Part shown: piece after piece, positions 28,348-36,361 of the stretch
Numbering within the stretch: the stretch's first letter is position 1
Layout: each line of letters starts with the position of its first letter
Assembly (NCBI RefSeq): GCF_000705555.1
Contig: NZ_JMQN01000021.1
Location: 124,001 to 188,000 of the forward strand
Direction: 5' to 3'
Source: Marinobacterium lacunae
GTDB taxonomy: Bacteria > Pseudomonadota > Gammaproteobacteria > Pseudomonadales > Balneatricaceae
Length of the DNA stretch: 64,000 nt
Translations under genes and position numbers: made by a program
Notes under the pieces: model-generated
Told to the model about the DNA's origin: nothing
The model's input: only the letters and a program-made list of their open reading frames with translations
The model's database searches: none

Positions 28348-30210
28348 ATGAGTATAAAAGTTGAATCTAATGATCTGAAAGACCGGCAAAAGGCCTTGCA
28401 TAACTCGATAGAAAGTTTGATGACAAAGCTGCCTGAGGAGAGCGCAACACGGAAACAATTAGCTAATCATCGGGAGCTTTTTGACGATGCGGTTTCTTAT
28501 CTCTCAAACTCAGATCAAAGACTGGCATTTATCGGTAACATAGGTACCGGAAAGACAACAGCCATATGCCATCTACTTGGCTTGCTAGATGGAGAAGAGC
28601 CAATTCTTAGCACGGGTAGCGGTCGGACTACGCTCTGCGAAGTGGAAATCTCTTCTGGTTCTCAACTGGAGATCGAAGTCACTCCGCATTCCGAAGCTGA
28701 AGTAAAGAGCTACCTCACGGACTTTGCTCAGTACTTACTATCAGATATCACAGAATCGGATAATTCAGAGTCATTTAAACTAAGTGCCGAAGTTGAGAGA
28801 GCACTCCGTAACATGCTTGACCTCCGAACATCACGTACAAAAAACCCCGAAGGCAAACGAATCACTACGGACAACGCTAAAAACTTTGCTGCCAATTACC
28901 AATCTGTCGAATTGTTAACAGAGGGGTTGTTGAAACGTATTGATTATACAGCTCGTCATCAAACGCGATTCACTAGTGATGATGGAGTAGACCAATACGA
29001 GTGGTTGCACACAACATTCAAAGCTATCAATAGCTGCACTCATCCGAGCGTTGGGTTATCCAAGCATATACGCATATTGGTACCGGTAAAACTCTTCGAT
29101 AACATCAATTACGCACTGTCAGTAGTTGATACAAAGGGTGTCGATCAGACGGTTAACCGTGCGGATCTTGATAGCTGTCTTACAGACAATCGTACTGTCA
29201 GTGTACTGTGCTGCCGGTTCAACGAAGCGCCCGATAAGACAATGTCAGGATTGCTGAAGCTTGCCAAGGATGCTGGCCTAAGTCACCGAGTTGCCAAAGA
29301 AACCGTATTGTTAATTCTCGATAGGGAGAGTGAAGCTGAAAAAGTTATCGACATAGATGAACCTGTTGGTGATAAAACTGAGGGGCGCGAGATCCGTGCT
29401 GAGCAGGTCGTTAATGATCTAAGGCACACACTGCAATTAGACAACCTAGATGTGCGATTTTTCGATGTAAAGTCTGATGATCCCAAGCAACTTAACAAAC
29501 TGCTGGTCGAAAAAGTTTCTGTGCTGCGCGGTCAATATGCTCAGAATGTTGTCGATATCGAGAAAGCTATTGTCGACATCGAAACTGAACTAGTCTCTCA
29601 ATCAGCTAAAGCGGCGAAGAATCAGGTTAAGAATACGCTGGAACCTTGGATAAAAAAGGCTCAAGGCTGTTCTCCCGCGCTAAGAGAATATTTTTTACCA
29701 TTAATTAATGACATTAAAAACAAGGGTACATATGCCGCTAGTGTTCGAGCTAGTGTTAATCGCAGGGGAGAGTGGCATAATCTCGATTACTATCAGCTTT
29801 TAGCTACAGGTGCTCGTGAGCAAGTTGTTGATCAAATCGGCACCCTAAAGGATGAATTTATCGTACTAATCGATAACATGCTTTCCCAAAATGAGCTCCA
29901 ACCTGCTTATGCGCTGCTTAAACAGTTAAAACAAACAACTGAGAAACGACTTGGTGATATTTACCAAAAAGCGTTTGCTAAAGGACGAGCGGTTTATGAA
30001 GAGAAGCTTTCATCAGATAATCAGCTCTGGAATGGTTTGTTTCAAGAGTGGGGAATGGGCCCTGGATACAAGGATAGAGTTTCCGGTAACTCTGAAACCT
30101 GGTTTCACACGCGAAAATATCCAGAGTTTGAATCCAGCGTTACTAGACAGGTTTTTGAGGAATGGCAGCGTTATGTAAATGAAGTGCGAGATATGCTGGG
30201 GGCTGAATAG
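28348..30210 (+). CDS. Cassette 9: large dynamin-like P-loop GTPase
   Basis: 620 residues, unusually long for a cassette. P-loop GNIGTGKT at residues 63-70. A threonine-rich segment GSGRTTLCEV (about 91-100) is placed like a G2/switch I region, and DTKG (about 262) like G3/switch II, followed by strand VLLILDRESE. The C-terminal 230 residues are mostly helical, as in the stalk of dynamin-like proteins, and no transmembrane helix is seen. Closest class is the dynamin/EngA-like GTPase group, several members of which act in bacterial membrane repair or phage defence. The assignment to GTP rather than ATP is inferred. Confidence 0.72.
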   Translation: MSIKVESNDLKDRQKALHNSIESLMTKLPEESATRKQLANHRELFDDAVSYLSNSDQRLAFIGNIGTGKTTAICHLLGLLDGEEPILSTGSGRTTLCEVEISSGSQLEIEVTPHSEAEVKSYLTDFAQYLLSDITESDNSESFKLSAEVERALRNMLDLRTSRTKNPEGKRITTDNAKNFAANYQSVELLTEGLLKRIDYTARHQTRFTSDDGVDQYEWLHTTFKAINSCTHPSVGLSKHIRILVPVKLFDNINYALSVVDTKGVDQTVNRADLDSCLTDNRTVSVLCCRFNEAPDKTMSGLLKLAKDAGLSHRVAKETVLLILDRESEAEKVIDIDEPVGDKTEGREIRAEQVVNDLRHTLQLDNLDVRFFDVKSDDPKQLNKLLVEKVSVLRGQYAQNVVDIEKAIVDIETELVSQSAKAAKNQVKNTLEPWIKKAQGCSPALREYFLPLINDIKNKGTYAASVRASVNRRGEWHNLDYYQLLATGAREQVVDQIGTLKDEFIVLIDNMLSQNELQPAYALLKQLKQTTEKRLGDIYQKAFAKGRAVYEEKLSSDNQLWNGLFQEWGMGPGYKDRVSGNSETWFHTRKYPEFESSVTRQVFEEWQRYVNEVRDMLGAE

Positions 30211-30214
30211 ATAT

Positions 30215-30298
30215 GCATAACAATCGCAGGCACAGCGACGGCTTTTTCGCTGCGGCTTCGCCTCCACTACAAAGCCGCGCGTGCTGCGGGCGTTAGAA
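30215..30298 (+). repeat. attC site 10
   Basis: Begins GCATAAC, ends GTTAGAA. The arms CGCAGGCACAGCG and CGCGTGCTGCGG pair with bulges. Confidence 0.88.
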
Positions 30299-30309
30299 AT
30301 TGAGAGAGC

Positions 30310-31239
30310 ATGAAGAGCAACTTTTTCCTGCAGACCAAGAAACTCCATAGGCTTGAAGAGCTTGACCTCTCATCTTTGCCGAGTGATTCACTGGTGGAGG
30401 TTTTTCAAACTTATGTCGCAAACATGAGTGAGGTGCTTTCTGTCGTTCAGTCGTCTTTTAATCTGATAGTGCACTCTCAGTTGAGGGAGCGTGCAAATCA
30501 AATGTTTCAGAAGAATCATATGCAGGCTTATGCTAATGGCCTTCGTGGCGGCTATCACGAAGACCGAAAGCGCGTGGAGCAGGAAGCGCAGGAATTAACT
30601 AAGGAAGAGTTGGATAAAAATGGTTTTAACGATTCGGAAGTTATAAATAGCGTGGTCGCAACGCTCAATGAGCTCGAAAAAGACGAGGCGATTGCAACTT
30701 CAAATCATTCCACCTTACGTCAAAGCGTGGTTATCCTATGGAGTGCGACAGAAAGTCTCCTTCGAGATTCTGTCAGAGAATGCCTAAACCAGGACAAGGT
30801 CCTTGCAGGTAAATTTTTTGAATCGCCTATAACTAGCCCTTATTGGAATAAAAAAAATATCTCTTACGACCATTTAATGGCGTATAACTTTGATCTTTCC
30901 GAAAAGCTGGGTGATGTTGCTCTTGAGATAAATGAATGTGCCAACCCTACTTCAATGAGCTCGGCATATGCTTTTCTCTTGGGCTCAGACTCAGACTCTT
31001 ATAAGGCAATAAAATCAAAAGAGTTTTTCTATTTTTATAAGCTGCGGAATCTCATCGCACATAAGAATGGAGTAGTTGATAAAAAATTCAAGGATGAAAC
31101 AGGGTCTTCGGAGCCTATTGGCGAGAGGATCAGAATGAGCCCTGACATTTTTGATCAGTGTTTTGATGTATCAAAATCTCTTGCTACGTCCTTGCTCACG
31201 GAAATTTCTAACAATGCCATGCACGCGACAAGCGCGTGA
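30310..31239 (+). CDS. Cassette 10: HEPN-motif protein
   Basis: 309 residues, almost entirely helical. A helix with FFYFYKLRNLIAHKNGVVD (about residues 237-255) contains RNLIAH, the R-x4-H signature of HEPN ribonucleases. The preceding QSVVILWSATESLLRD (about 139-154) fits the first HEPN helix of the RiboL-PSP/MAE_28990-type groups. HEPN proteins are commonly toxins or RNA-cutting effectors in defence systems. The last ten codons (NNAMHATSA) lie within attC site 11, so the recombination site encodes its C-terminus. Start ATG at 30310 follows GAGAGA. Confidence 0.7.
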   Translation: MKSNFFLQTKKLHRLEELDLSSLPSDSLVEVFQTYVANMSEVLSVVQSSFNLIVHSQLRERANQMFQKNHMQAYANGLRGGYHEDRKRVEQEAQELTKEELDKNGFNDSEVINSVVATLNELEKDEAIATSNHSTLRQSVVILWSATESLLRDSVRECLNQDKVLAGKFFESPITSPYWNKKNISYDHLMAYNFDLSEKLGDVALEINECANPTSMSSAYAFLLGSDSDSYKAIKSKEFFYFYKLRNLIAHKNGVVDKKFKDETGSSEPIGERIRMSPDIFDQCFDVSKSLATSLLTEISNNAMHATSA

Positions 31240-31254
31240 TGGCTGGCGTTATGT
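31206..31254 (+). repeat. attC site 11 (short, overlaps CDS)
   Basis: Only about 49 bases: begins TTCTAAC, ends GTTATGT. The arms AATGCCATGCACGCG and CGCGTGATGGCTGGC pair well. Confidence 0.8.
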
Positions 31255-31277
31255 CACTTTGAGGAAGCCGGGAATAA

Positions 31278-32147
31278 ATGGATGAGGGAATGGAGCTGAG
31301 CGGAAGGCAAATAGCGGAGTCAGCATTCTCAGATATTGAGAGCTTTTTTTACCGCAGCGCAAAATTCAGAGTTCGAAGAGAATACGGCCAAAGTAATATG
31401 AAATCCCATGCCATGTGCTCCGGCAGTGGTGAAAGAATGCGTATTAGGCTTTCACAGGATTTTTGCGAATTTCAAGCCGCTTCGATAAGTGACTACATGT
31501 TCATCCTAATAGTTCTCTGTCACGAACTGGCTCATTACCTGAACAATCATAACTCCCATGCTGACAAAGAAAAATTAGACAGCATTGCTGTTGAGGCTCG
31601 TGCTGATCATTTTGGCGCTCAAATCTTTATGACTCTGTTAACCTTTGGAAACAAAACTCAGAAAAGTATCCAAGGTTATCAGTCAGATATGACACAGAAA
31701 GCTCTAATTGGAGCTATAGCGGTGGCTATAAATGATGCCTATGAAAAGCTATTTAAGCCATCAGATTCAAGCATGTATCCAGATCCAGAGCATAGAGCCA
31801 AGCTTCTTATCGTTGGATGCCTTTCATTTTTTAACCGATATTTTAGGCCGCTGCCTGAGGGGTTTGCTATATCATTTTTAGTCACAGTCATAAGAGTGGC
31901 GAGATTCGTCCAAAATACAGATGGTGAAAAGCAACTTGCGGCCGGCGAGATTATTCAGAATAGAATTCACGAAGTTCATAGAGAGATCGAATCTAAGGCT
32001 AGGTTTCGTCTGGATGGCGTGAAATTCGTTTATGGTTATTTCTTGTCCGCTAACTTTGATCAGACAATTGAAGAGCGTAAAGCCTACAAAGGAAAACTCG
32101 ACCAAATGATTGGTAGTTGGGGTATCTTGAATGGAGATCAGACATAA
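31278..32147 (+). CDS. Cassette 11: HExxH zinc metalloprotease
   Basis: 289 residues. The zinc-binding helix is LIVLCHELAHYLNNH (about residues 75-89). A second helix with EARADHFGAQ provides a Glu or Asp about 25 residues later, the pattern of gluzincin or M78/ImmA-like proteases. No membrane segment or signal peptide, so it acts in the cytosol. ImmA-like proteases cleave repressors; others are defence or toxin components. It directly follows the GTPase and HEPN cassettes. Confidence 0.78.
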   Translation: MDEGMELSGRQIAESAFSDIESFFYRSAKFRVRREYGQSNMKSHAMCSGSGERMRIRLSQDFCEFQAASISDYMFILIVLCHELAHYLNNHNSHADKEKLDSIAVEARADHFGAQIFMTLLTFGNKTQKSIQGYQSDMTQKALIGAIAVAINDAYEKLFKPSDSSMYPDPEHRAKLLIVGCLSFFNRYFRPLPEGFAISFLVTVIRVARFVQNTDGEKQLAAGEIIQNRIHEVHREIESKARFRLDGVKFVYGYFLSANFDQTIEERKAYKGKLDQMIGSWGILNGDQT

Positions 32148-32213
32148 CAATCGCATGTTGGCGGACTTTTTTTTCGCTCAGCTACAAATAATCCGCGAAT
32201 GCAATCGTTAACA
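32142..32213 (+). repeat. attC site 12
   Basis: Begins ACATAAC overlapping the protease stop and ends GTTAACA. The arms CGCATGTTGGCGGA and TCCGCGAATGC pair with a bulge. Confidence 0.82.
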
Positions 32214-32227
32214 GGAAAGGAGGGTCT

Positions 32228-32713
32228 GTGACGATACTCATTTCATTTATAAGCTCAGTCATTGCCGCTTTCTTAGCGCATTATCTTGCCACGTACAGAA
32301 ATAAGCAAAGTGAGCTATTAAAGTTTCAGATTCAATCTTATTCTAATTTTTTGGCTGCGGCTTCAAGGTTGGCAGTTTCTAGGCGGATTGGAGAATCTAC
32401 GAACGAAAATATAGATTTGGTCGCTCTTAATGATGCCAAAAGTAGAATAATAACATGTGGCCACCGTGAAGTTATCGAAGCTTTGATTAATTTCTGGGAT
32501 AAGGGAACTACTCTGGAAAGAGAACAAGAGATATTGGCATATAAAAAGCTAATACAAGTTATGCGCACAAACCTTGGTCATAAAGCACATGATATATTTG
32601 ATCTGAAAATTTCAGATGCAATATTTAAGCTTGAATCATCTAGTTATTCATTTAAGGCCGATAGGTCTGCTAACAAATTACTACAGCCGACTGCTAAAGC
32701 GTCGGCTGAGTAA
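32228..32713 (+). CDS. Cassette 12: hypothetical protein with N-terminal membrane helix
   Basis: 161 residues with a GTG start after AAAGGAGG. Residues 3-20 form a membrane helix (ILISFISSVIAAFLAHYL); the rest is helical and soluble, the layout of many small cassette proteins of unknown role. Its C-terminus NKLLQPTAKASAE is encoded by attC site 13, not by the ancestral gene. This tail is a recurring artefact in proteins that end in such recombination sites. Confidence 0.7.
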   Translation: MTILISFISSVIAAFLAHYLATYRNKQSELLKFQIQSYSNFLAAASRLAVSRRIGESTNENIDLVALNDAKSRIITCGHREVIEALINFWDKGTTLEREQEILAYKKLIQVMRTNLGHKAHDIFDLKISDAIFKLESSSYSFKADRSANKLLQPTAKASAE

Positions 32714-32723
32714 AGCGTTATGA
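32668..32723 (+). repeat. attC site 13 (short, overlaps CDS)
   Basis: Begins TGCTAAC, ends GTTATGA. The arms CAGCCGACTGC and GCGTCGGCTG pair closely around TAAA. Confidence 0.82.
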
Positions 32724-32753
32724 TAATTCAGTTAACACAAGGAATATAGATTA

Positions 32754-33146
32754 GTGGAAAAGCAAGAGTTAATGGAAGTTAATAGCGAAATTGAGCGTAT
32801 TAATCATCGAGTTGCTAACATAGAGCGTGTTGCAGCCACTATCGAAGAAATAGCAGATAAAGGTGTCGATGCATTTTGTAAGCATCTAAAACACAAAGAA
32901 GAAACTCAGAAAAAGACTCTTGAGCTTGAGAGTGCAAAGCATCAGCGCGAAATAGAGCTAGAAAATACCGTCCATAAACGTTCAATTTTTATTATTGGTG
33001 CCACAGTTTTAGGGGTGGTTGTGTTAGTTCTCACCGCTATGCTTTTAGGACAAATAGAATTGGTTAAAACCATACTTACATCTAGTTTTGCTGTAGGTGC
33101 AGGTTTCGGGCTAAAGGTGGCCCTTAGTGATAAAAGAAAATCATAA
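32754..33146 (+). CDS. Cassette 13: coiled-coil protein with two membrane helices
   Basis: 130 residues with a GTG start. A long charged coiled coil (about 5-75) is followed by two membrane helices (about 77-99 and 104-122). No family recognised. It is the last complete cassette; its attC is cut off just after the opening box. Confidence 0.7.
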   Translation: MEKQELMEVNSEIERINHRVANIERVAATIEEIADKGVDAFCKHLKHKEETQKKTLELESAKHQREIELENTVHKRSIFIIGATVLGVVVLVLTAMLLGQIELVKTILTSSFAVGAGFGLKVALSDKRKS

Positions 33147-33170
33147 CAAGTGACTGTGGTGTCCAGTCAT
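33141..33170 (+). repeat. attC site 14, truncated
   Basis: The opening box TCATAAC overlaps the stop of cassette 13 and the first arm continues AAGTGACTGTGGTG. No closing box follows; instead the sequence passes into the IS110-family remnant. This marks the broken right end of the array. Confidence 0.75.
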
Positions 33171-33175
33171 AATAT

Positions 33176-33400
33176 TTAAGCCGTATTCTCACACCAGCGC
33201 TCCTCGTTTTTCAGGAGTGTATTGAGTACCACAATGAGCTTGCGCATGCAGGCAATGATGGCCACTTTAGGCAGTTTTCCCAAGGCCTTGAGATGCTCGT
33301 AGAAGCGTTTGAAAACGGGGGGGCACTGAGTCGATGAGAGCACCGCCATGAACATCGCGGTGCGGATGCGATGGCGCGCCCACGGATACGGCGCTAGACC
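33176..33400 (-). pseudogene. IS110-family transposase remnant (C-terminal part)
   Basis: Read on the minus strand, an open stretch encodes RIRTAMFMAVLSS, FKRFYEHLKALGKLPKVAI and ACMRKLIVVLNTLLKNEERW before a stop at 33176-33178. This matches the conserved C-terminal (transposase 20, serine-containing) domain of IS110/IS1111 elements. The N-terminal DEDD domain is absent, and upstream sequence breaks the frame, with a likely internal deletion near 33395. The remaining bases to about 33590 show no gene. It abuts the truncated attC, as expected if the element had inserted in that site. Confidence 0.8.
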
Positions 33401-33602
33401 TGCATGACGGTTTCATCAATCTGTGTTTTAACGGTTTTTCTCCATTATCTGCATCGCCAGCAACTGGCTACCGGTCTCTCGTAAGAGGAAGCTACGATTC
33501 AGGCACCATAATGATGCTTGCTCCCCAAATTGGTGCGATTATTTTGGTGCGTTTTGTTGTCCTTACCCGCCTAACTCCTTGTAAATCCATAAGATGATAA
33601 GT

Positions 33603-33618
33603 TGGCACATGTTGTGCT
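33603..33618 (+). promoter_or_regulatory. Sigma-54 type promoter for nirBD
   Basis: TGGCACATGTTGTGCT matches the -24/-12 consensus (TGGCAC, then GC 12 bases on) except for one T-to-G change in the -12 element. It lies about 190 bases before nirB, so nirBD has its own promoter on the far side of the cassette array from the transporter. Confidence 0.75.
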
Positions 33619-33629
33619 TTATGACTTTT

Positions 33630-33726
33630 CATAACCGGGTCTAGCCCGGAACAGAACAGAATGAACAAAGGCGTTCATCGATCAGTTTCCTGAATTTCAG
33701 GGTGCTGATGGGTGAGCGCCTTTTTT
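33630..33726 (+). promoter_or_regulatory. nirB leader RNA with terminator (NasT/ANTAR-type attenuator)
   Basis: A 5' hairpin CCGGG-TCTAG-CCCGG (33636-33650) is followed by the block acagaacagaatgaac then caaaggcg, which is also present before the nitrate transporter. An intrinsic terminator comes next: AAAGGCGTTCATC (33667-33679) pairs with GGTGAGCGCCTTT (33711-33723) before a T run. Two hairpins followed by a terminator is the arrangement bound by ANTAR antiterminators. Transcription into nirB must pass this terminator. Confidence 0.7.
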
Positions 33727-33795
33727 CGTTTCCGGGGTTCGCAAACGCCAACGCAGCCTGTCAAAGCGGGCCCGAAACAGGTGCACAGGAGCAAC

Positions 33796-36336
33796 ATGAT
33801 GAACAAGACACGTTTGGTTGTAGTCGGCAACGGCATGGTCGGCCACCAGTTTCTTCAGAGTCTGGCCGACAGCGGTCAACTGGCTGATTTCGAGGTGACT
33901 GTATTCTGTGAGGAACCGCGTCTGGCCTACGACCGCGTGTATCTCAGCTCATACTTCAGCGGCAGCACCGCTGAAGATCTGGCCATGGGCAAGATTGAGC
34001 AGTATCAAGAGTGGGGCCTTAATGTCCTGATCAACGAGAAGGTAGTCGAGATCAACAAGGCCGACCACCTGGTGGCTTCCGACAAGGGCACCACGCTGAG
34101 CTATGACAAGCTGGTGATGGCCACCGGCTCTTACCCCTTCGTGCCGCCAGTGCCGGGACATGACCGCGAGCATTGCCTGGTTTACCGTACCATCGAGGAC
34201 CTGGAGGCGATCAAGGCCAGTGCTGCCAAGGGTAAGGTCGGTGTCGTCGTCGGTGGCGGTCTGCTTGGTCTGGAAGCGGCCAAGGCGCTGCGCGACCTGG
34301 GACTTGAGACCCACGTAGTGGAGTTCGCTCCGCGTCTGATGGCAGTGCAGCTCGATGATATGGGCGGTGCGTTGCTGCGCTCCAAGATCGAAGCGCTGGG
34401 CGTGAAGGTGCATGTGTGCAAAAACACTCAGCAGATCGTCGATGGTGAGAACTGCGTGCACCGCATGGAGTTCGCCGATGGTGAGGTACTGGAAACCGAC
34501 CTGATCCTGTTCTCGGCCGGTATCCGCCCCCGTGATCAGCTGGCCCGTGAGAGTGGACTCGCCGTGGGCGAGCGCGGCGGTATCGTTATTAACAACCAGT
34601 GCCAGACCTCCGATGCCGATATCTACGCCATCGGCGAGTGCGCGCTCTGGGACGGTCGCATCTTCGGTCTGGTTGCGCCGGGCTACACCATGGCAAAGGT
34701 GACTGTCGCCCAGCTCACCGGCGGTGACAGCGAGTTTGCCGGTGCCGATATGAGCACCAAGCTCAAGCTGATGGGGGTTGATGTTTGCTCCATTGGCGAT
34801 GCGCAGGGGCGTACACCGGGGGCGAAGAACTACACCTGGCTTAACGAAGCTGACGGTACCTACAAAAAACTGGTGGTCAGCCCGGACAACAAGATCCTGC
34901 TCGGTGCGATTCTGGTTGGCGATGCCGAAGCCTATGGCACCCTGCTGCAATACATGCTCAACGAGATTCAGCTGCCGGAGTTTCCTGAATCGCTGATTCT
35001 GCCCAGTCGTAACGATGATGCCCAGACCGGTCTCGGCGTGGCGGCACTGCCGGAAACCGCACAGATCTGCTCCTGCCATGATGTCAGTAAGGGTGATATC
35101 CGCCAGGCTGTTGCCGGTGGATGCTGCTCGTTGGGTGATGTGAAGGGCGAGACCAAGGCGGGGACCGGGTGTGGCGGTTGTGTGCCCCTGCTGACCAGTC
35201 TGGTTAACCACGAACTGGAAGAGCTGGGCGTCGAAGTCAGCCATGATATCTGCGAACACTTCGCCTACACCCGTCAGGATCTCTACAGCCTGGTGCGTGT
35301 TGGCAACATCCACAGCTTCGAAGAGCTGATGGAGAAACACGGCAAGGGTGGCAAGGGGTGCCATATCTGCAAGCCGGCCGTGGGGTCGGTGCTTGCCTCC
35401 TGCTGGAACAACTACGTGCTCGACAGCAAGCATGTGAAATTGCAGGACACCAACGACACCTTCCTGGCCAATATGCAGAAAGACGGCACGTACTCTGTTG
35501 TACCGCGCGTGCCCGGTGGCGAGATCACCCCGGACAAGCTGATCGCAATCGGTCAGGTGGCCAAGGAGTACAACCTCTACACCAAGATCACCGGCGGTCA
35601 GCGCGTGGATCTCTTCGGGGCACGCCTTGAACAGCTGCCGGATATCTGGAGCAAGCTGATCGACGCCGGCTTTGAAACCGGTCACGCCTACGGCAAGTCA
35701 CTGCGTACGGTTAAATCCTGCGTCGGCAGCACCTGGTGCCGCTACGGCGTCGATGACAGTGTTGGCCTGGCCATTGAACTGGAGGACCGCTACAAGGGAT
35801 TACGCTCACCCCATAAGATCAAGTTCGCCGTCTCAGGCTGCACCCGAGAGTGTGCCGAAGCGCAGTCGAAGGATATCGGTGTGATCGCCACCGAGAACGG
35901 CTGGAACCTGTATGTCTGCGGCAACGGCGGCATGAAGCCACGCCACGCCGATCTGTTCGCCACCGATCTCGATAAAGAGACTCTGATCAAATACATCGAC
36001 CGGGTGCTGATGTTCTACATCAAGACCGCTGACCGTCTGCAGCGTACCTCGGTGTGGATGGAGAACCTGGAGGGTGGGCTGAAATACCTGCAGGACGTGG
36101 TGATCAACGACAGTCTCGGCCTTGGCGATGAGCTGGAAAGCCAGATGGCGCACGTGGTTGAAACCTACGAGTGCGAGTGGAAGAAAACCGTCAACGACGA
36201 GCAGGCGCTGAAGCGGTTCCGCCAGTTCGTCAACAGCGACAAGCCCGACTCCAACGTGGTGTTCGTACAGGAGCGCGGCCAGATCCGTCCGGCACGCGAG
36301 GAAGAGAAGGCAGAACCCATTGTAATGGTCGGCTAA
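33796..36336 (+). CDS. nirB: Assimilatory nitrite reductase [NAD(P)H], large subunit
   Basis: 846 residues from the ATG at 33796, which has AGGAGCA just upstream; an earlier in-frame start at 33712 falls in the leader terminator and was rejected. Order: FAD/NAD(P)H domain (VVVGNGMVGHQ; VVVGGGLLGLEAAKAL), BFD-like [2Fe-2S] domain (CSCHDVSKGDI then GTGCGGCVP), and a sulfite/nitrite reductase region with siroheme/[4Fe-4S] cysteines CVGSTWC and GCTRECAEA. It reduces nitrite to ammonium in the cytosol. nirD follows after 25 bases. Confidence 0.97.
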   Translation: MMNKTRLVVVGNGMVGHQFLQSLADSGQLADFEVTVFCEEPRLAYDRVYLSSYFSGSTAEDLAMGKIEQYQEWGLNVLINEKVVEINKADHLVASDKGTTLSYDKLVMATGSYPFVPPVPGHDREHCLVYRTIEDLEAIKASAAKGKVGVVVGGGLLGLEAAKALRDLGLETHVVEFAPRLMAVQLDDMGGALLRSKIEALGVKVHVCKNTQQIVDGENCVHRMEFADGEVLETDLILFSAGIRPRDQLARESGLAVGERGGIVINNQCQTSDADIYAIGECALWDGRIFGLVAPGYTMAKVTVAQLTGGDSEFAGADMSTKLKLMGVDVCSIGDAQGRTPGAKNYTWLNEADGTYKKLVVSPDNKILLGAILVGDAEAYGTLLQYMLNEIQLPEFPESLILPSRNDDAQTGLGVAALPETAQICSCHDVSKGDIRQAVAGGCCSLGDVKGETKAGTGCGGCVPLLTSLVNHELEELGVEVSHDICEHFAYTRQDLYSLVRVGNIHSFEELMEKHGKGGKGCHICKPAVGSVLASCWNNYVLDSKHVKLQDTNDTFLANMQKDGTYSVVPRVPGGEITPDKLIAIGQVAKEYNLYTKITGGQRVDLFGARLEQLPDIWSKLIDAGFETGHAYGKSLRTVKSCVGSTWCRYGVDDSVGLAIELEDRYKGLRSPHKIKFAVSGCTRECAEAQSKDIGVIATENGWNLYVCGNGGMKPRHADLFATDLDKETLIKYIDRVLMFYIKTADRLQRTSVWMENLEGGLKYLQDVVINDSLGLGDELESQMAHVVETYECEWKKTVNDEQALKRFRQFVNSDKPDSNVVFVQERGQIRPAREEEKAEPIVMVG

Positions 36337-36361
36337 CAGCCCGTTTATTTAGGAGAACATC

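Larger units (their letters stand above)
24336..33170 (+). mobile_element. Integron gene-cassette array without integrase (CALIN)
   Basis: Thirteen attC-like sites plus one truncated site follow consecutive ORFs, all genes on the plus strand. Each site opens with a box ending in AAC just at or after a stop codon and closes with a GTTRRRY-type box just before the next start. Inner arms are imperfect inverted repeats, several sharing the cores GTCGC...GCTGGGAC and TACGC or TGCGC. The cassettes are visibly A+T-richer than flanking genes and have unrelated contents. No tyrosine recombinase with an IntI-type insert is found in the window. The array separates the nitrate transporter/kinase genes from nirBD. 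Confidence 0.9.

Noticed and set aside
24336-33170. Dispersed similar repeats considered as CRISPR
   Set aside because: Spacing is irregular (about 300-1900 bases), each interval holds a gene, and ends match attC boxes rather than uniform direct repeats.
33712-33795. Upstream extension of nirB
   Set aside because: It starts inside the leader terminator; the ATG at 33796 has AGGAGCA and matches the family start.
33949-35685. 578-residue open frame on the minus strand inside nirB
   Set aside because: Lies fully antisense to a well-conserved gene with clear domains; a product of codon bias, with no motif or ribosome site.
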